From assembly GCA_027298025.1 (NCBI GenBank), contig JAPUGV010000246.1:1-39950 (forward strand): a DNA stretch of 39,950 nucleotides, given 5' to 3'. Positions 8,292 to 14,851 of the stretch are shown here, piece by piece. The stretch's first letter is position 1. Each line of letters opens with the position of its first letter. The stretch comes from Chloroflexota bacterium (GTDB lineage Bacteria; Chloroflexota; Anaerolineae; Anaerolineales; E44-bin32). The position numbers were made by a program, and so were the translations under genes. The notes under the pieces are model-generated. The model saw nothing but the letters and a program-made list of their open reading frames with translations, made no database searches and was not told where the DNA came from.

Positions 8292-9230
8292 CTAGGTCAC
8301 CTCGATTCTGCGCACGGTGCGAAGGATCAAGATTGCGGCCACAAGCAGAACCGGAGCGAAAAACAGTGCGATCGCCGCCCCTTCCGCGAGCGCACCCCCC
8401 TCAATGCCCTTGTTATACGACCACATAGAAAGCACTTGAGTGAAGTAGATTGGCCCGCCCCGCGTCAGCACAAAAACCACCACCAGGTCGGTGAAGATCA
8501 GGATGAATGCGAAGAGTGACGCAATGGCCATAATTGGGGTGATAAGCGGCAATTTGATTTGAAGGTGGGTACGCAACCCGCTCGCGCCATCTACCTGGGC
8601 TTGATCAATCAATTCCTGATCGATCGAAGTCAGGCCGGCCAGCAAGATCACCGCCGAGAGCGGGACCAGTCGCCACACGTGCACTAAGACCACCGAGCCC
8701 ATCGCCAAATACTCGCGTCCGAGGTAGTTGAGATGAAGTCCGGGTCCCAGGAGCGTATCCGGACCGAGCAGTCCGATCTGCACCAACACATAATCGATGG
8801 GGCTGAATTTCGAATCCAGCAACCAGAGCCAGCCCAGGGTCCCTAAGGATGTTGGAGTAGCCCACGGGAGGATGACCAAGATTCGGGCCAGCCACTTGCC
8901 GCGGAAATCCTGTGTGAACAGCACCGCCAGGATGTTGGCTAGCACAAGGATGATGAGCAGGGCCGCGGTCGTGAATATGAACGTATTGATGACCGCGCGC
9001 TGGAACTGCGGCGTCCGGATGACGCGCCGAAAATTCTCCAGTCCGACGTAGTCCAGGCTGGTGTCTCCGACCGTTACGTCCGACAGACTGAAGGCGATCG
9101 ATATGAGAAGCGGCAGGCCAACAAGAGCCAGGATGAAAAGCACCGCCGGCGCCAGCATCATCGCGCCAAGGAGGCGCTCGTTGTCGGAGAGGAGTCGAAA
9201 TCTAGAGGGCCGAACCGTCTCAACGCTCAT
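8292..9230 (-). CDS. Carbohydrate ABC transporter permease (MalF/UgpA type)
   Basis: A 312-residue membrane permease with about six helices and the EAA loop DQAQVDGASGLRTHLQIKLP near residues 215-235. It is the first permease of a CUT1-family sugar or polyol importer. Its ATG overlaps the stop of the ATPase gene by 4 nt (ATGA), and the next permease begins at its stop. The set ATPase, two permeases and binding lipoprotein is complete and co-oriented. The transported sugar cannot be read from the sequence. Confidence 0.92.
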   Translation of the reverse strand: MSVETVRPSRFRLLSDNERLLGAMMLAPAVLFILALVGLPLLISIAFSLSDVTVGDTSLDYVGLENFRRVIRTPQFQRAVINTFIFTTAALLIILVLANILAVLFTQDFRGKWLARILVILPWATPTSLGTLGWLWLLDSKFSPIDYVLVQIGLLGPDTLLGPGLHLNYLGREYLAMGSVVLVHVWRLVPLSAVILLAGLTSIDQELIDQAQVDGASGLRTHLQIKLPLITPIMAIASLFAFILIFTDLVVVFVLTRGGPIYFTQVLSMWSYNKGIEGGALAEGAAIALFFAPVLLVAAILILRTVRRIEVT

Positions 9231-10249
9231 CGTGCAGCCGGAGTGGTCATGCGCCCGGTTTCTTTGTCGAAATACCGCAAGTGCTCGGTGTTGATGACGA
9301 ACTCCTTTTTTTCTCCAGCCCTGGCAAAGAAGGTTGAGGTAGAGGGGATTTTAGCCACCACTTTAGCGCCCCCGTCCACCGAGCCATAGACCAGCGTGTC
9401 GGCGCCTAGATTTTCCACTCGATCGACGGTGACCATATAGCTTTGACCATTGACCCTTGCATCGTCTGCGGGACGGAAGTGTTCGGGCCGAAATCCCACG
9501 GTGTAGTCCGGCCCCTCGATCAGGTTCATGCCAGGCGATCCCAAAAACGTTGCCACGAAAGTATCTGCGGATTCGCTGTAGATCTCATCCGGCGTTCCAA
9601 CTTGCTTGATCTTGCCCGCGTGCATGACGGCAATGCGATCCCCCAAACCCATGGCCTCGACCTGATCGTGCGTCACGAAAATCGTGGTGATTCCCAGCCG
9701 ACGCTGGAAACGCTGGAGTTCATCACGCGCGGAAGCGCGCAGCTTGGCATCGAGGTTGGAGAGCGGTTCATCGAGCAACAGGAGGTTGGGTTCCTTCACC
9801 ATCGCCCTGGCGAGAGCCACGCGTTGCCGCTCGCCGCCGGAGAGTTGACGCGGTTTTCGGTCTAGCAGGGACTCAATTCCCAGCACACTCGCGGCATGTC
9901 GAACCTTCTCATCAATTTCCCCTTTGGTGAACGCTCCTTGGGCTCTGAGGGGGAAGGCGATGTTCCGATACACCGTCATGTGCGGATAGAGCGCGTAGCT
10001 CTGGAACACCATGGCGATGTTCCGTGCTCGGGGAGGAAGCTGGGTCACCTGCTCTCCGTCGATCAGGATCTCGCCATCGGTTGGAGTTTCGAGTCCCGCG
10101 ATCATGCGCATCAGCGTGGTCTTGCCGCAACCTGAGGGTCCCAGGATGACGAGCAGCTCACCCTCCTGGATGGAAAGGTCAACCCCATCCACGGCCTTCA
10201 CATCCGCAAAGTGCTTTCTAAGTGTTTGAGTTTCTACAAAGGGTGTCAT
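9227..10249 (-). CDS. Carbohydrate ABC transporter ATP-binding protein (MalK/UgpC type)
   Basis: A 340-residue ABC ATPase with Walker A GPSGCGKTT at residues 37-45, Q-loop MVFQSYALYPHM, signature LSGGERQRVALARAM, Walker B LLLLDEPLSNLDA, and the H-loop THDQ. A C-terminal TOBE-type domain contains VGFRPEHF, as in MalK/UgpC proteins that energise sugar importers. It lies between the binding-protein gene and the permeases. A strong hairpin (10258-10291) separates it from the binding protein, which probably lowers expression of the membrane parts relative to the binding protein. Confidence 0.93.
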   Translation of the reverse strand: MTPFVETQTLRKHFADVKAVDGVDLSIQEGELLVILGPSGCGKTTLMRMIAGLETPTDGEILIDGEQVTQLPPRARNIAMVFQSYALYPHMTVYRNIAFPLRAQGAFTKGEIDEKVRHAASVLGIESLLDRKPRQLSGGERQRVALARAMVKEPNLLLLDEPLSNLDAKLRASARDELQRFQRRLGITTIFVTHDQVEAMGLGDRIAVMHAGKIKQVGTPDEIYSESADTFVATFLGSPGMNLIEGPDYTVGFRPEHFRPADDARVNGQSYMVTVDRVENLGADTLVYGSVDGGAKVVAKIPSTSTFFARAGEKKEFVINTEHLRYFDKETGRMTTPAAR

Positions 10250-10257
10250 TGGAGAAC

Positions 10258-10291
10258 TAAGGCCCGCCGAAACGAATTCCGGCGGGCCTTA
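10258..10291 (-). terminator. Intercistronic hairpin after the sugar-binding protein gene
   Basis: A perfect 12-bp inverted repeat, TAAGGCCCGCCG (10258-10269) and CGGCGGGCCTTA (10280-10291), flanks a 10-nt loop. It sits between the solute-binding gene and its ATPase gene, both on the minus strand. Only a short broken U-run follows it, so partial termination or protection of the upstream mRNA is more likely than a full stop. Confidence 0.75.
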
Positions 10292-10347
10292 AGGCGAGCG
10301 TTAATTCGAAATGATATTGCTGCTCTCGCGCGCGCCAAGTACGCTGG

Positions 10348-11808
10348 CTAACCTACCGCACAGTCGGGCGAAGCTTCACCGCCGACCAAGCCATCATCCC
10401 GCCATTTCTGGAAGATATCTTCGATCTGAGCATGCGCTTCACACACCGCCTCGGCGGCGGACAGTTCGCCCAGAGCAGCCTTGCCCATCATGTTTGGGAT
10501 GATGCTGGCCCCGAACACCTCACCGGTGGCCGGGTTGGCCGGGCCGGGAAAGCCGAGATAGACGGTCCAATTGAGCGCGTCCGCCAGCAAAGCCAGCTTG
10601 TCCTGTGGCCGCGAGCCGAACGGGTCTTTATTCACCCAGCCTTCCAGTTGCGGAACGGTGCTCGGAAAAGCCGGGAAATTGTACAGCTCGCTGTTGAAGA
10701 CGGCTTGATTGGCGTTAGCAGTGAGGTGCAGCAGGAAGGCCTTGGCGGCCTCCAGCTCCGCGCCTTCCACGTAGCTGGGAATGACGTAGATACCCCACAC
10801 GTGGGCAGACGCGGCCTGATCGCCGCGCGGTCCAATCAGTGCCGGTCCGAAGCCGATGTTGTCGGCCGCGGCTGGATCGATCTTCTGCAGGCTGCGATAG
10901 GCCGAGATCGAATTGAGAATGTAGGAGAGTTCTCCCGCGATCAACCCCTGATTATTGGAGGCCGGGGTCCAGGCAAAAACTTCCTCGGTCATGGCGTTGT
11001 TGAAAAGCTCGGCCATGAACTCGACCGCCTCGACCACCTCCGGCGAGTCGATCACGACGTTTTCATTCTCGTCCTGGATCGAGCCGCCGTAGGACCAGAT
11101 CAGCGCTCGACCGGCCATGCGCGAGTCGAGCTCGGGAGAAAGCCCAATGCCCAGCGGCACACCAGTCTTATCCTTGATGGCCTTGCCGCCTTCCAACAGG
11201 TCACGCCAGGTCTCAGGGCCGTTTGGGTAGCCTGCGTCGGCCCACAATGCGGAGTCGTAATCGGCTGGGTCGGGTATCCAGGAGTGACAGAAGCCATACC
11301 ACTTATCCACGGCAGGCAAGTACGAGCTGTTGGCGCAGCTGGCGGCCTGCTCACCCCACAGCGCCTGAGCCTGCTCGTTCACATCCGTCAGGTCTTGAAC
11401 CCCGTTTACGAAGGCGGAAGGCGCGAAGAGCACTTCAACCATCGTCGGGCCCTCTCCGGCGTCGATTGACGCCGTTAGGGCAGCAGTTGTGTCGGGGATG
11501 CCGACATGATCGACCGTCGCCTCAACCCCATTGGCGTCACCCCAAGCCTCGAGGAACGGGTCGAACCATATGTCGTACTGCGGGACGAAGTGGCTCCACT
11601 GCACGATGTGTATGGAAGTGCCCTCAGGGAACTCTGGGACCTGCACCTCGACTGGAACTTCTACCTCTACAGGAACCTCGACTTCGACTTGAACCTCGCG
11701 CGTGACTTCGACTTGCTGGATCTCCGGCTCCGCGGGCTGACAGGCGCCTAACAGCAGAGCCAAAAGGGCCAGTGACCCCAGCAGATACCAAAGATTGCGT
11801 TTAGACAT
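10348..11808 (-). CDS. Extracellular sugar-binding lipoprotein of an ABC importer
   Basis: A 486-residue family 1 solute-binding protein. The signal peptide ends in the lipobox LLGAC (Cys23). It is followed by an alternating Val-Glu stretch (about residues 32-58) of the kind often found after the lipobox in Chloroflexota binding proteins, probably a membrane-to-domain spacer. The mature part has the periplasmic-binding-protein pattern, with IHIVQWSHF at the first strand, GIPDTTAALTASIDAG, and a hinge region rich in Trp and Gly. The start at 11808 has a very strong AGGAGGAGAG ribosome-binding site. It leads the importer operon, driven from a promoter at about 11863-11891 overlapped by palindromes. 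The ligand is presumably a sugar or polyol. Confidence 0.92.
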   Translation of the reverse strand: MSKRNLWYLLGSLALLALLLGACQPAEPEIQQVEVTREVQVEVEVPVEVEVPVEVQVPEFPEGTSIHIVQWSHFVPQYDIWFDPFLEAWGDANGVEATVDHVGIPDTTAALTASIDAGEGPTMVEVLFAPSAFVNGVQDLTDVNEQAQALWGEQAASCANSSYLPAVDKWYGFCHSWIPDPADYDSALWADAGYPNGPETWRDLLEGGKAIKDKTGVPLGIGLSPELDSRMAGRALIWSYGGSIQDENENVVIDSPEVVEAVEFMAELFNNAMTEEVFAWTPASNNQGLIAGELSYILNSISAYRSLQKIDPAAADNIGFGPALIGPRGDQAASAHVWGIYVIPSYVEGAELEAAKAFLLHLTANANQAVFNSELYNFPAFPSTVPQLEGWVNKDPFGSRPQDKLALLADALNWTVYLGFPGPANPATGEVFGASIIPNMMGKAALGELSAAEAVCEAHAQIEDIFQKWRDDGLVGGEASPDCAVG

Positions 11809-11856
11809 TACTCTCCTCCTTATGCGGTTTTGCCAGACATGTCGGTAGCGAAGGGG

Positions 11857-11876
11857 GACTACAGTCTAATGTAGTC
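11857..11876. promoter_or_regulatory. Operator-like inverted repeat over the -10 box
   Basis: GACTACA (11857-11863) and TGTAGTC (11870-11876) form perfect 7-bp arms around six bases that contain most of the minus-strand -10 box. A repressor dimer bound here would block the sugar importer promoter. Confidence 0.5.
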
Positions 11877-11891
11877 GATGGGCAACGTCAA
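11863..11891 (-). promoter_or_regulatory. Promoter of the sugar importer operon
   Basis: On the minus strand TTGACG (11891-11886) is followed after 17 nt by TAGACT (11868-11863). It lies about 55 nt upstream of the binding-protein start. Both hexamers are overlapped by inverted repeats (11886-11897 and 11857-11876). Confidence 0.6.
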
Positions 11892-11897
11892 TTGACG
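11886..11897. promoter_or_regulatory. 12-bp perfect palindrome over the -35 box
   Basis: CGTCAATTGACG reads the same on both strands and covers the -35 hexamer of the minus-strand promoter. It lies 33 nt upstream of the plus-strand -35. It could serve a regulator of both divergent units. Confidence 0.5.
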
Positions 11898-11930
11898 CCC
11901 CAGATCTGCCAGTCAGCCCTCGGAAAGGGT

Positions 11931-11959
11931 TTGACGCTCGGCGATCGAGCATACATAAT
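11931..11959 (+). promoter_or_regulatory. Promoter of the SDR gene
   Basis: TTGACG (11931-11936) and CATAAT (11954-11959) are separated by 17 bp. The predicted start of transcription near 11966 leaves a short leader carrying the GGAAGGAG ribosome-binding site before the ATG at 12011. Confidence 0.65.
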
Positions 11960-12010
11960 CATTGCGGTAAGGTGGCATCTAGTATCGCCTTACAGTCGGA
12001 AGGAGAATTC

Positions 12011-12799
12011 ATGGACCTGCAAGTGAAGGATCAAGTGGCCGTAGTCGCTGCGGCCTCGAAGGGGCTGGGCAAATCCGCTGCAATGGCGCTTGCACACGAG
12101 GGAGCCCGCGTTGCCATCTGTGCTCGCGGCGAGGCCCTCGATGCTACGGCGGAAGAGATCCGCTCTGAGACGGGAGCGGAGGTGCTCGCAGTCCGCACGG
12201 ATCTCAGGGAGCGCGATCAAGTCGATGCGTTCATTAAGCAAGCTCTGGACCAATACGGCCACATTGACATCCTGATCGTCAACAGCGGTGGGCCGCCTCC
12301 GGGAAACTTCATGGACCTGACGATTGAAGACTGGGAGGCCGGCATTCGGACCACCGTCATGAGCACGCTCTATCTTTGCTACGCCGTCGTGCCGCACATG
12401 CTCGAGCGCGGGTCGGGAAGCATTGTCTCCACGATCTCCTACAGCGTGAAGCAGCCCCTGGCGCGGCTGATCACCTCGAACTCTCTGCGCTTGGCGGTTA
12501 TTGGGATCATGAAGAGTCTGGCCAATGAGCTTGGCCCGAAAGGCATTCGGGTCAACTCGATCAATCCGGCCTGGACCTGGACCGACCGGATCGAGCAACT
12601 CATGACCGACCGCGCCGAGGCGGCCGGAACATCGATCGAGGAAGAGGCCGCGAAGGCGGCCGCTGCCCTCCCGCTACGGCGCATGGGCACGCTGGACGAG
12701 TACGGAAAGAGCATCGCCTGGCTGGCCTCGCCGGCTGCCAGCTTCGTTCACGGCCACGCGCTGATGTTTGACGGCGGGGGGGTCTCGGCGCCCATCTAG
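12011..12799 (+). CDS. Short-chain dehydrogenase/reductase with altered active site
   Basis: A 262-residue SDR-fold protein. The Rossmann motif AAASKGLGKSAA near residue 15 binds NAD(P), and NSGGPP replaces the usual NNAG. At the place where classical SDRs have Tyr-x-x-x-Lys, alignment over GSIVSTISYSVKQP to KSLANEL puts Ser and Arg (SNSLR). The canonical catalytic pair is therefore missing, although the fold and the C-terminal segment RVNSINPAWTWTDR are intact. A group of FabG-annotated SDRs with the same SN-x-x-R pattern exists, and their reaction is not settled. The frame is open from an ATG at 11972, but the ATG at 12011 has a GGAAGGAG ribosome-binding site at the right distance. It is divergent from, and possibly co-regulated with, the sugar importer, so a sugar or polyol oxidoreductase is a reasonable guess. 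Confidence 0.88.
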   Translation: MDLQVKDQVAVVAAASKGLGKSAAMALAHEGARVAICARGEALDATAEEIRSETGAEVLAVRTDLRERDQVDAFIKQALDQYGHIDILIVNSGGPPPGNFMDLTIEDWEAGIRTTVMSTLYLCYAVVPHMLERGSGSIVSTISYSVKQPLARLITSNSLRLAVIGIMKSLANELGPKGIRVNSINPAWTWTDRIEQLMTDRAEAAGTSIEEEAAKAAAALPLRRMGTLDEYGKSIAWLASPAASFVHGHALMFDGGGVSAPI

Positions 12800-12853
12800 A
12801 ATGCTGGCGTCAGCATCCTCTTATATGCCCACCATAGGTGCTTTCGACCACTA

Positions 12854-12870
12854 ACCGAGCGCTGCTCGGT
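12854..12870 (+). other. Small hairpin upstream of lipA
   Basis: ACCGAGC (12854-12860) and GCTCGGT (12864-12870) form a perfect 7-bp stem with a 3-nt loop, between the SDR stop and lipA. No U-run follows. A TAGAAT hexamer at 12875-12880 lies only 9 nt before the lipA ATG, which would give a nearly leaderless transcript if it is a -10 box. The role is unclear. Confidence 0.4.
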
Positions 12871-12889
12871 GCGGTAGAATCGCCCCGCA

Positions 12890-13813
12890 ATGTCAACCGC
12901 GATCCCTGAAGTCGAGATCCAGAAGCTTCCAGCCCGTCGGCCGGAGTGGATCAAAGTGCGCGCTCCGAGCGGGCCGAGCTACGAACGCGTGCTCGAGATC
13001 ATGCGCTCCAAGCGTTTGCATACCGTTTGTGAGGAAGCGCGCTGCCCTAATCTGGGCGAGTGCTGGGGATCGGGCACCGCGACTTTTCTGCTCATGGGGG
13101 ACACCTGCACGCGCTCCTGCGGCTTCTGCGATATCAAGACCGGACGCCCGGAGACGCTGGACTGGCTGGAGCCCGAGCGGGTGGCAAGGGCGGTTCAGGA
13201 CATGGATTTGCGCCACGCAGTGATTACCAGCGTTAACCGGGATGAGCGCCCGGACGGTGGCGCGCCGATCTTTGCCATGGTCATCCGCAGGATTCGCCAG
13301 CTGCAGCCCGGATGTTCGATCGAAGTCTTGATTCCCGATTTCAAGGGATCGCGAGCGGCTTTACAGATCGTAATGGATGCGCGTCCCGAGATCTTGAACC
13401 ATAACGTCGAGACCGTGCGCAGGCTGTTTAAGGTGGTGCAGCCGCAAGACCAATACGAGTGGGCCCAGGCCACCCTGAGCAACGCCAAATCACTGAATCC
13501 AGACGTACTAACCAAATCCGGAATTATGGTCGGCCTGGGCGAGACAGTGGAGGAAGTCAGGGACACCATGCGCGACCTGCGCGACTGGGAGGTCGATATC
13601 CTGACCATCGGGCAGTATTTACAGCCGACCGTCAAGCATTTGCCGATCGAACGCTACTATCGACCGGAGGAGTTCGAGGAACTGAAGGACTTCGGGATGG
13701 AAATTGGTTTCCAGTGGGTCGAGAGCGGACCGTTGGTGCGCTCCTCCTACCATGCCGAGCGACAAGTACGTGCACTTTCGGTGGTTCACCGAGATCTGTA
13801 CGGTTCCGAATAG
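12890..13813 (+). CDS. lipA: Lipoyl synthase LipA
   Basis: A radical-SAM enzyme that inserts two sulfur atoms into octanoyl chains on lipoyl domains. The 307-residue protein has both iron-sulfur clusters. The auxiliary cluster cysteines are C47, C52 and C58 ([12 protein letters not shown], spacing C-x4-C-x5-C). The SAM-cluster cysteines are C73, C77 and C80 (CTRSCGFC, C-x3-C-x2-C). The C-terminal LVRSSYHAE, whose serine ligates the auxiliary cluster, is present. Length and order match the family. No ribosome-binding site is evident before the ATG at 12890. lipB is not adjacent. A GC-rich terminator follows. Confidence 0.97.
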   Translation: MSTAIPEVEIQKLPARRPEWIKVRAPSGPSYERVLEIMRSKRLHTVCEEARCPNLGECWGSGTATFLLMGDTCTRSCGFCDIKTGRPETLDWLEPERVARAVQDMDLRHAVITSVNRDERPDGGAPIFAMVIRRIRQLQPGCSIEVLIPDFKGSRAALQIVMDARPEILNHNVETVRRLFKVVQPQDQYEWAQATLSNAKSLNPDVLTKSGIMVGLGETVEEVRDTMRDLRDWEVDILTIGQYLQPTVKHLPIERYYRPEEFEELKDFGMEIGFQWVESGPLVRSSYHAERQVRALSVVHRDLYGSE

Positions 13814-13837
13814 TCTCAATCTCCCGCGCAATCAAAC

Positions 13838-13859
13838 AGCGCCCGGCTCGCCGGGCGCT
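13838..13859 (+). terminator. Rho-independent-like terminator after lipA
   Basis: AGCGCCCGG (13838-13846) pairs with CCGGGCGCT (13851-13859) around CTCG, and GAGCTTT follows. It lies 25 nt past the lipA stop, between convergent genes, so it may stop transcription from both sides. The U-run is short. Confidence 0.7.
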
Positions 13860-13929
13860 GAGCTTTAACTCCTGTGGTCCATCGTAGATGTGCGTCTGAA
13901 GCCACCGGCTGGCGGAGATGAAGTAGGTG

Positions 13930-14541
13930 CTATCGTGCAGGAGGGACCCAGCCTGAGAGCGCAGCGTGACAGGCTTCACAGGCCGCGTTTAATTCGGAGT
14001 TGATCACAAAGCCCTGGTTGGCGAGGGTGTCCAAAGTGTGTGCTTGGTGACAATTCCCGCAGCTGCCGCGTGCGTCCGGCTCGCGAGAGAGCCATTCCGC
14101 AGCATATTCGTGGAAATGGTAATGAGAGCTGGTGACGCCGCCTTCGGTTCGGGCATGAACGCCCAACGAACTAGGCGCGTCGTGGCACTTGGTGCAACCC
14201 ACCTCTCCGACGGGGTTAGTCGTGATCGCGGGCCGGGCATAGGTGCCCGAGAAATAGGCCGCTAGATCGGAAGCCCCCTGCCGCAGGGACACCGAGCGAC
14301 CGAGGAGGCCCTCCCCGCTGTGGCAATCGATGCACCGCACTTCGGCCGGTGCGTGCGCAGAAGCCAGATCAGAGGGATCGGATAGGCTGCGCAGGACGTA
14401 TTCGACCTCGGGCTCGGTGTGACAGGCGGAGCAGAATGGATCGTGCCCCTCAAGCGCCGTGGCAGTGCCGATCGCAACTGCTGGTAGGAGCAGGAGGATT
14501 AACGCGAACCCCCCGAGCCACCGTGGATGCCTTATTTCCAA
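13930..14541 (-). CDS. Membrane-anchored pentaheme cytochrome c (NapC/NirT-like)
   Basis: A 203-residue protein with an N-terminal membrane helix (about residues 8-29) and five CxxCH heme-binding motifs in order: CSACH, CIDCH, CTKCH, CGNCH and CEACH. Spacing and single-anchor topology resemble NapC/NirT quinol dehydrogenases, which pass electrons from the quinol pool to extracytoplasmic reductases. No reductase subunit lies next to it, so the acceptor is unknown. The start is TTG at 14541, overlapping the end of the VapC remnant by 10 nt. The frame is open a little farther upstream without an ATG, so the exact N-terminus is uncertain. Confidence 0.85.
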   Translation of the reverse strand: MEIRHPRWLGGFALILLLLPAVAIGTATALEGHDPFCSACHTEPEVEYVLRSLSDPSDLASAHAPAEVRCIDCHSGEGLLGRSVSLRQGASDLAAYFSGTYARPAITTNPVGEVGCTKCHDAPSSLGVHARTEGGVTSSHYHFHEYAAEWLSREPDARGSCGNCHQAHTLDTLANQGFVINSELNAACEACHAALSGWVPPAR

Positions 14542-14834
14542 ACGACTTCGACGTCGTAGTACCCAATGCGCGCGCCCGACGTATGGATCGGCAGGCCCTC
14601 GATCTGCGATTGAGCGACCAGCATCCGATCAAACGGATCTCGGTGGTGAGAAGGCAGGCTGTATACGTGAAGAGCGTGGCTAATCTGCACCGCCATCTGC
14701 TCCGGTACTAGGATAGCCGGCTCGCCGCTGAGCTCTAGCCTTCCCAAAGCGACCTTCATCGCAATCTCCCAAGCGCTGACTGCGCTGAGGTACAGCGCCT
14801 GCAGGGTAGCCTCAATGAGACAACCCCATTTCAT
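14532..14834 (-). pseudogene. VapC-type PIN-domain toxin remnant, N-terminus lost
   Basis: The 100-residue frame carries the middle and C-terminal parts of a VapC toxin: LSAVSAWEIAMKVALGRLEL, then PSHHRDPFDRMLVAQSQIEG and a closing YYDVEVVW. These fit the PIN-domain ribonuclease family closely. VapC proteins normally begin with an LLDTH-type strand carrying the first catalytic Asp, about 35 residues before SAVSAWEI. Here that part is replaced by unrelated sequence (MKWGCLIEATLQALY), and no antitoxin gene lies upstream; the lipoprotein gene ends 17 nt away. With the first active-site Asp gone the ribonuclease should be dead. I infer an inactive fragment of a former vapBC locus. Confidence 0.75.
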
Positions 14835-14851
14835 TGCGTGCAGGGGTTCCT

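Noticed and set aside
10432-11469. Long plus-strand open frame opposite the sugar-binding protein gene
   Set aside because: Antisense shadow of a clear lipoprotein gene; it has no family-like motifs and no ribosome-binding site.
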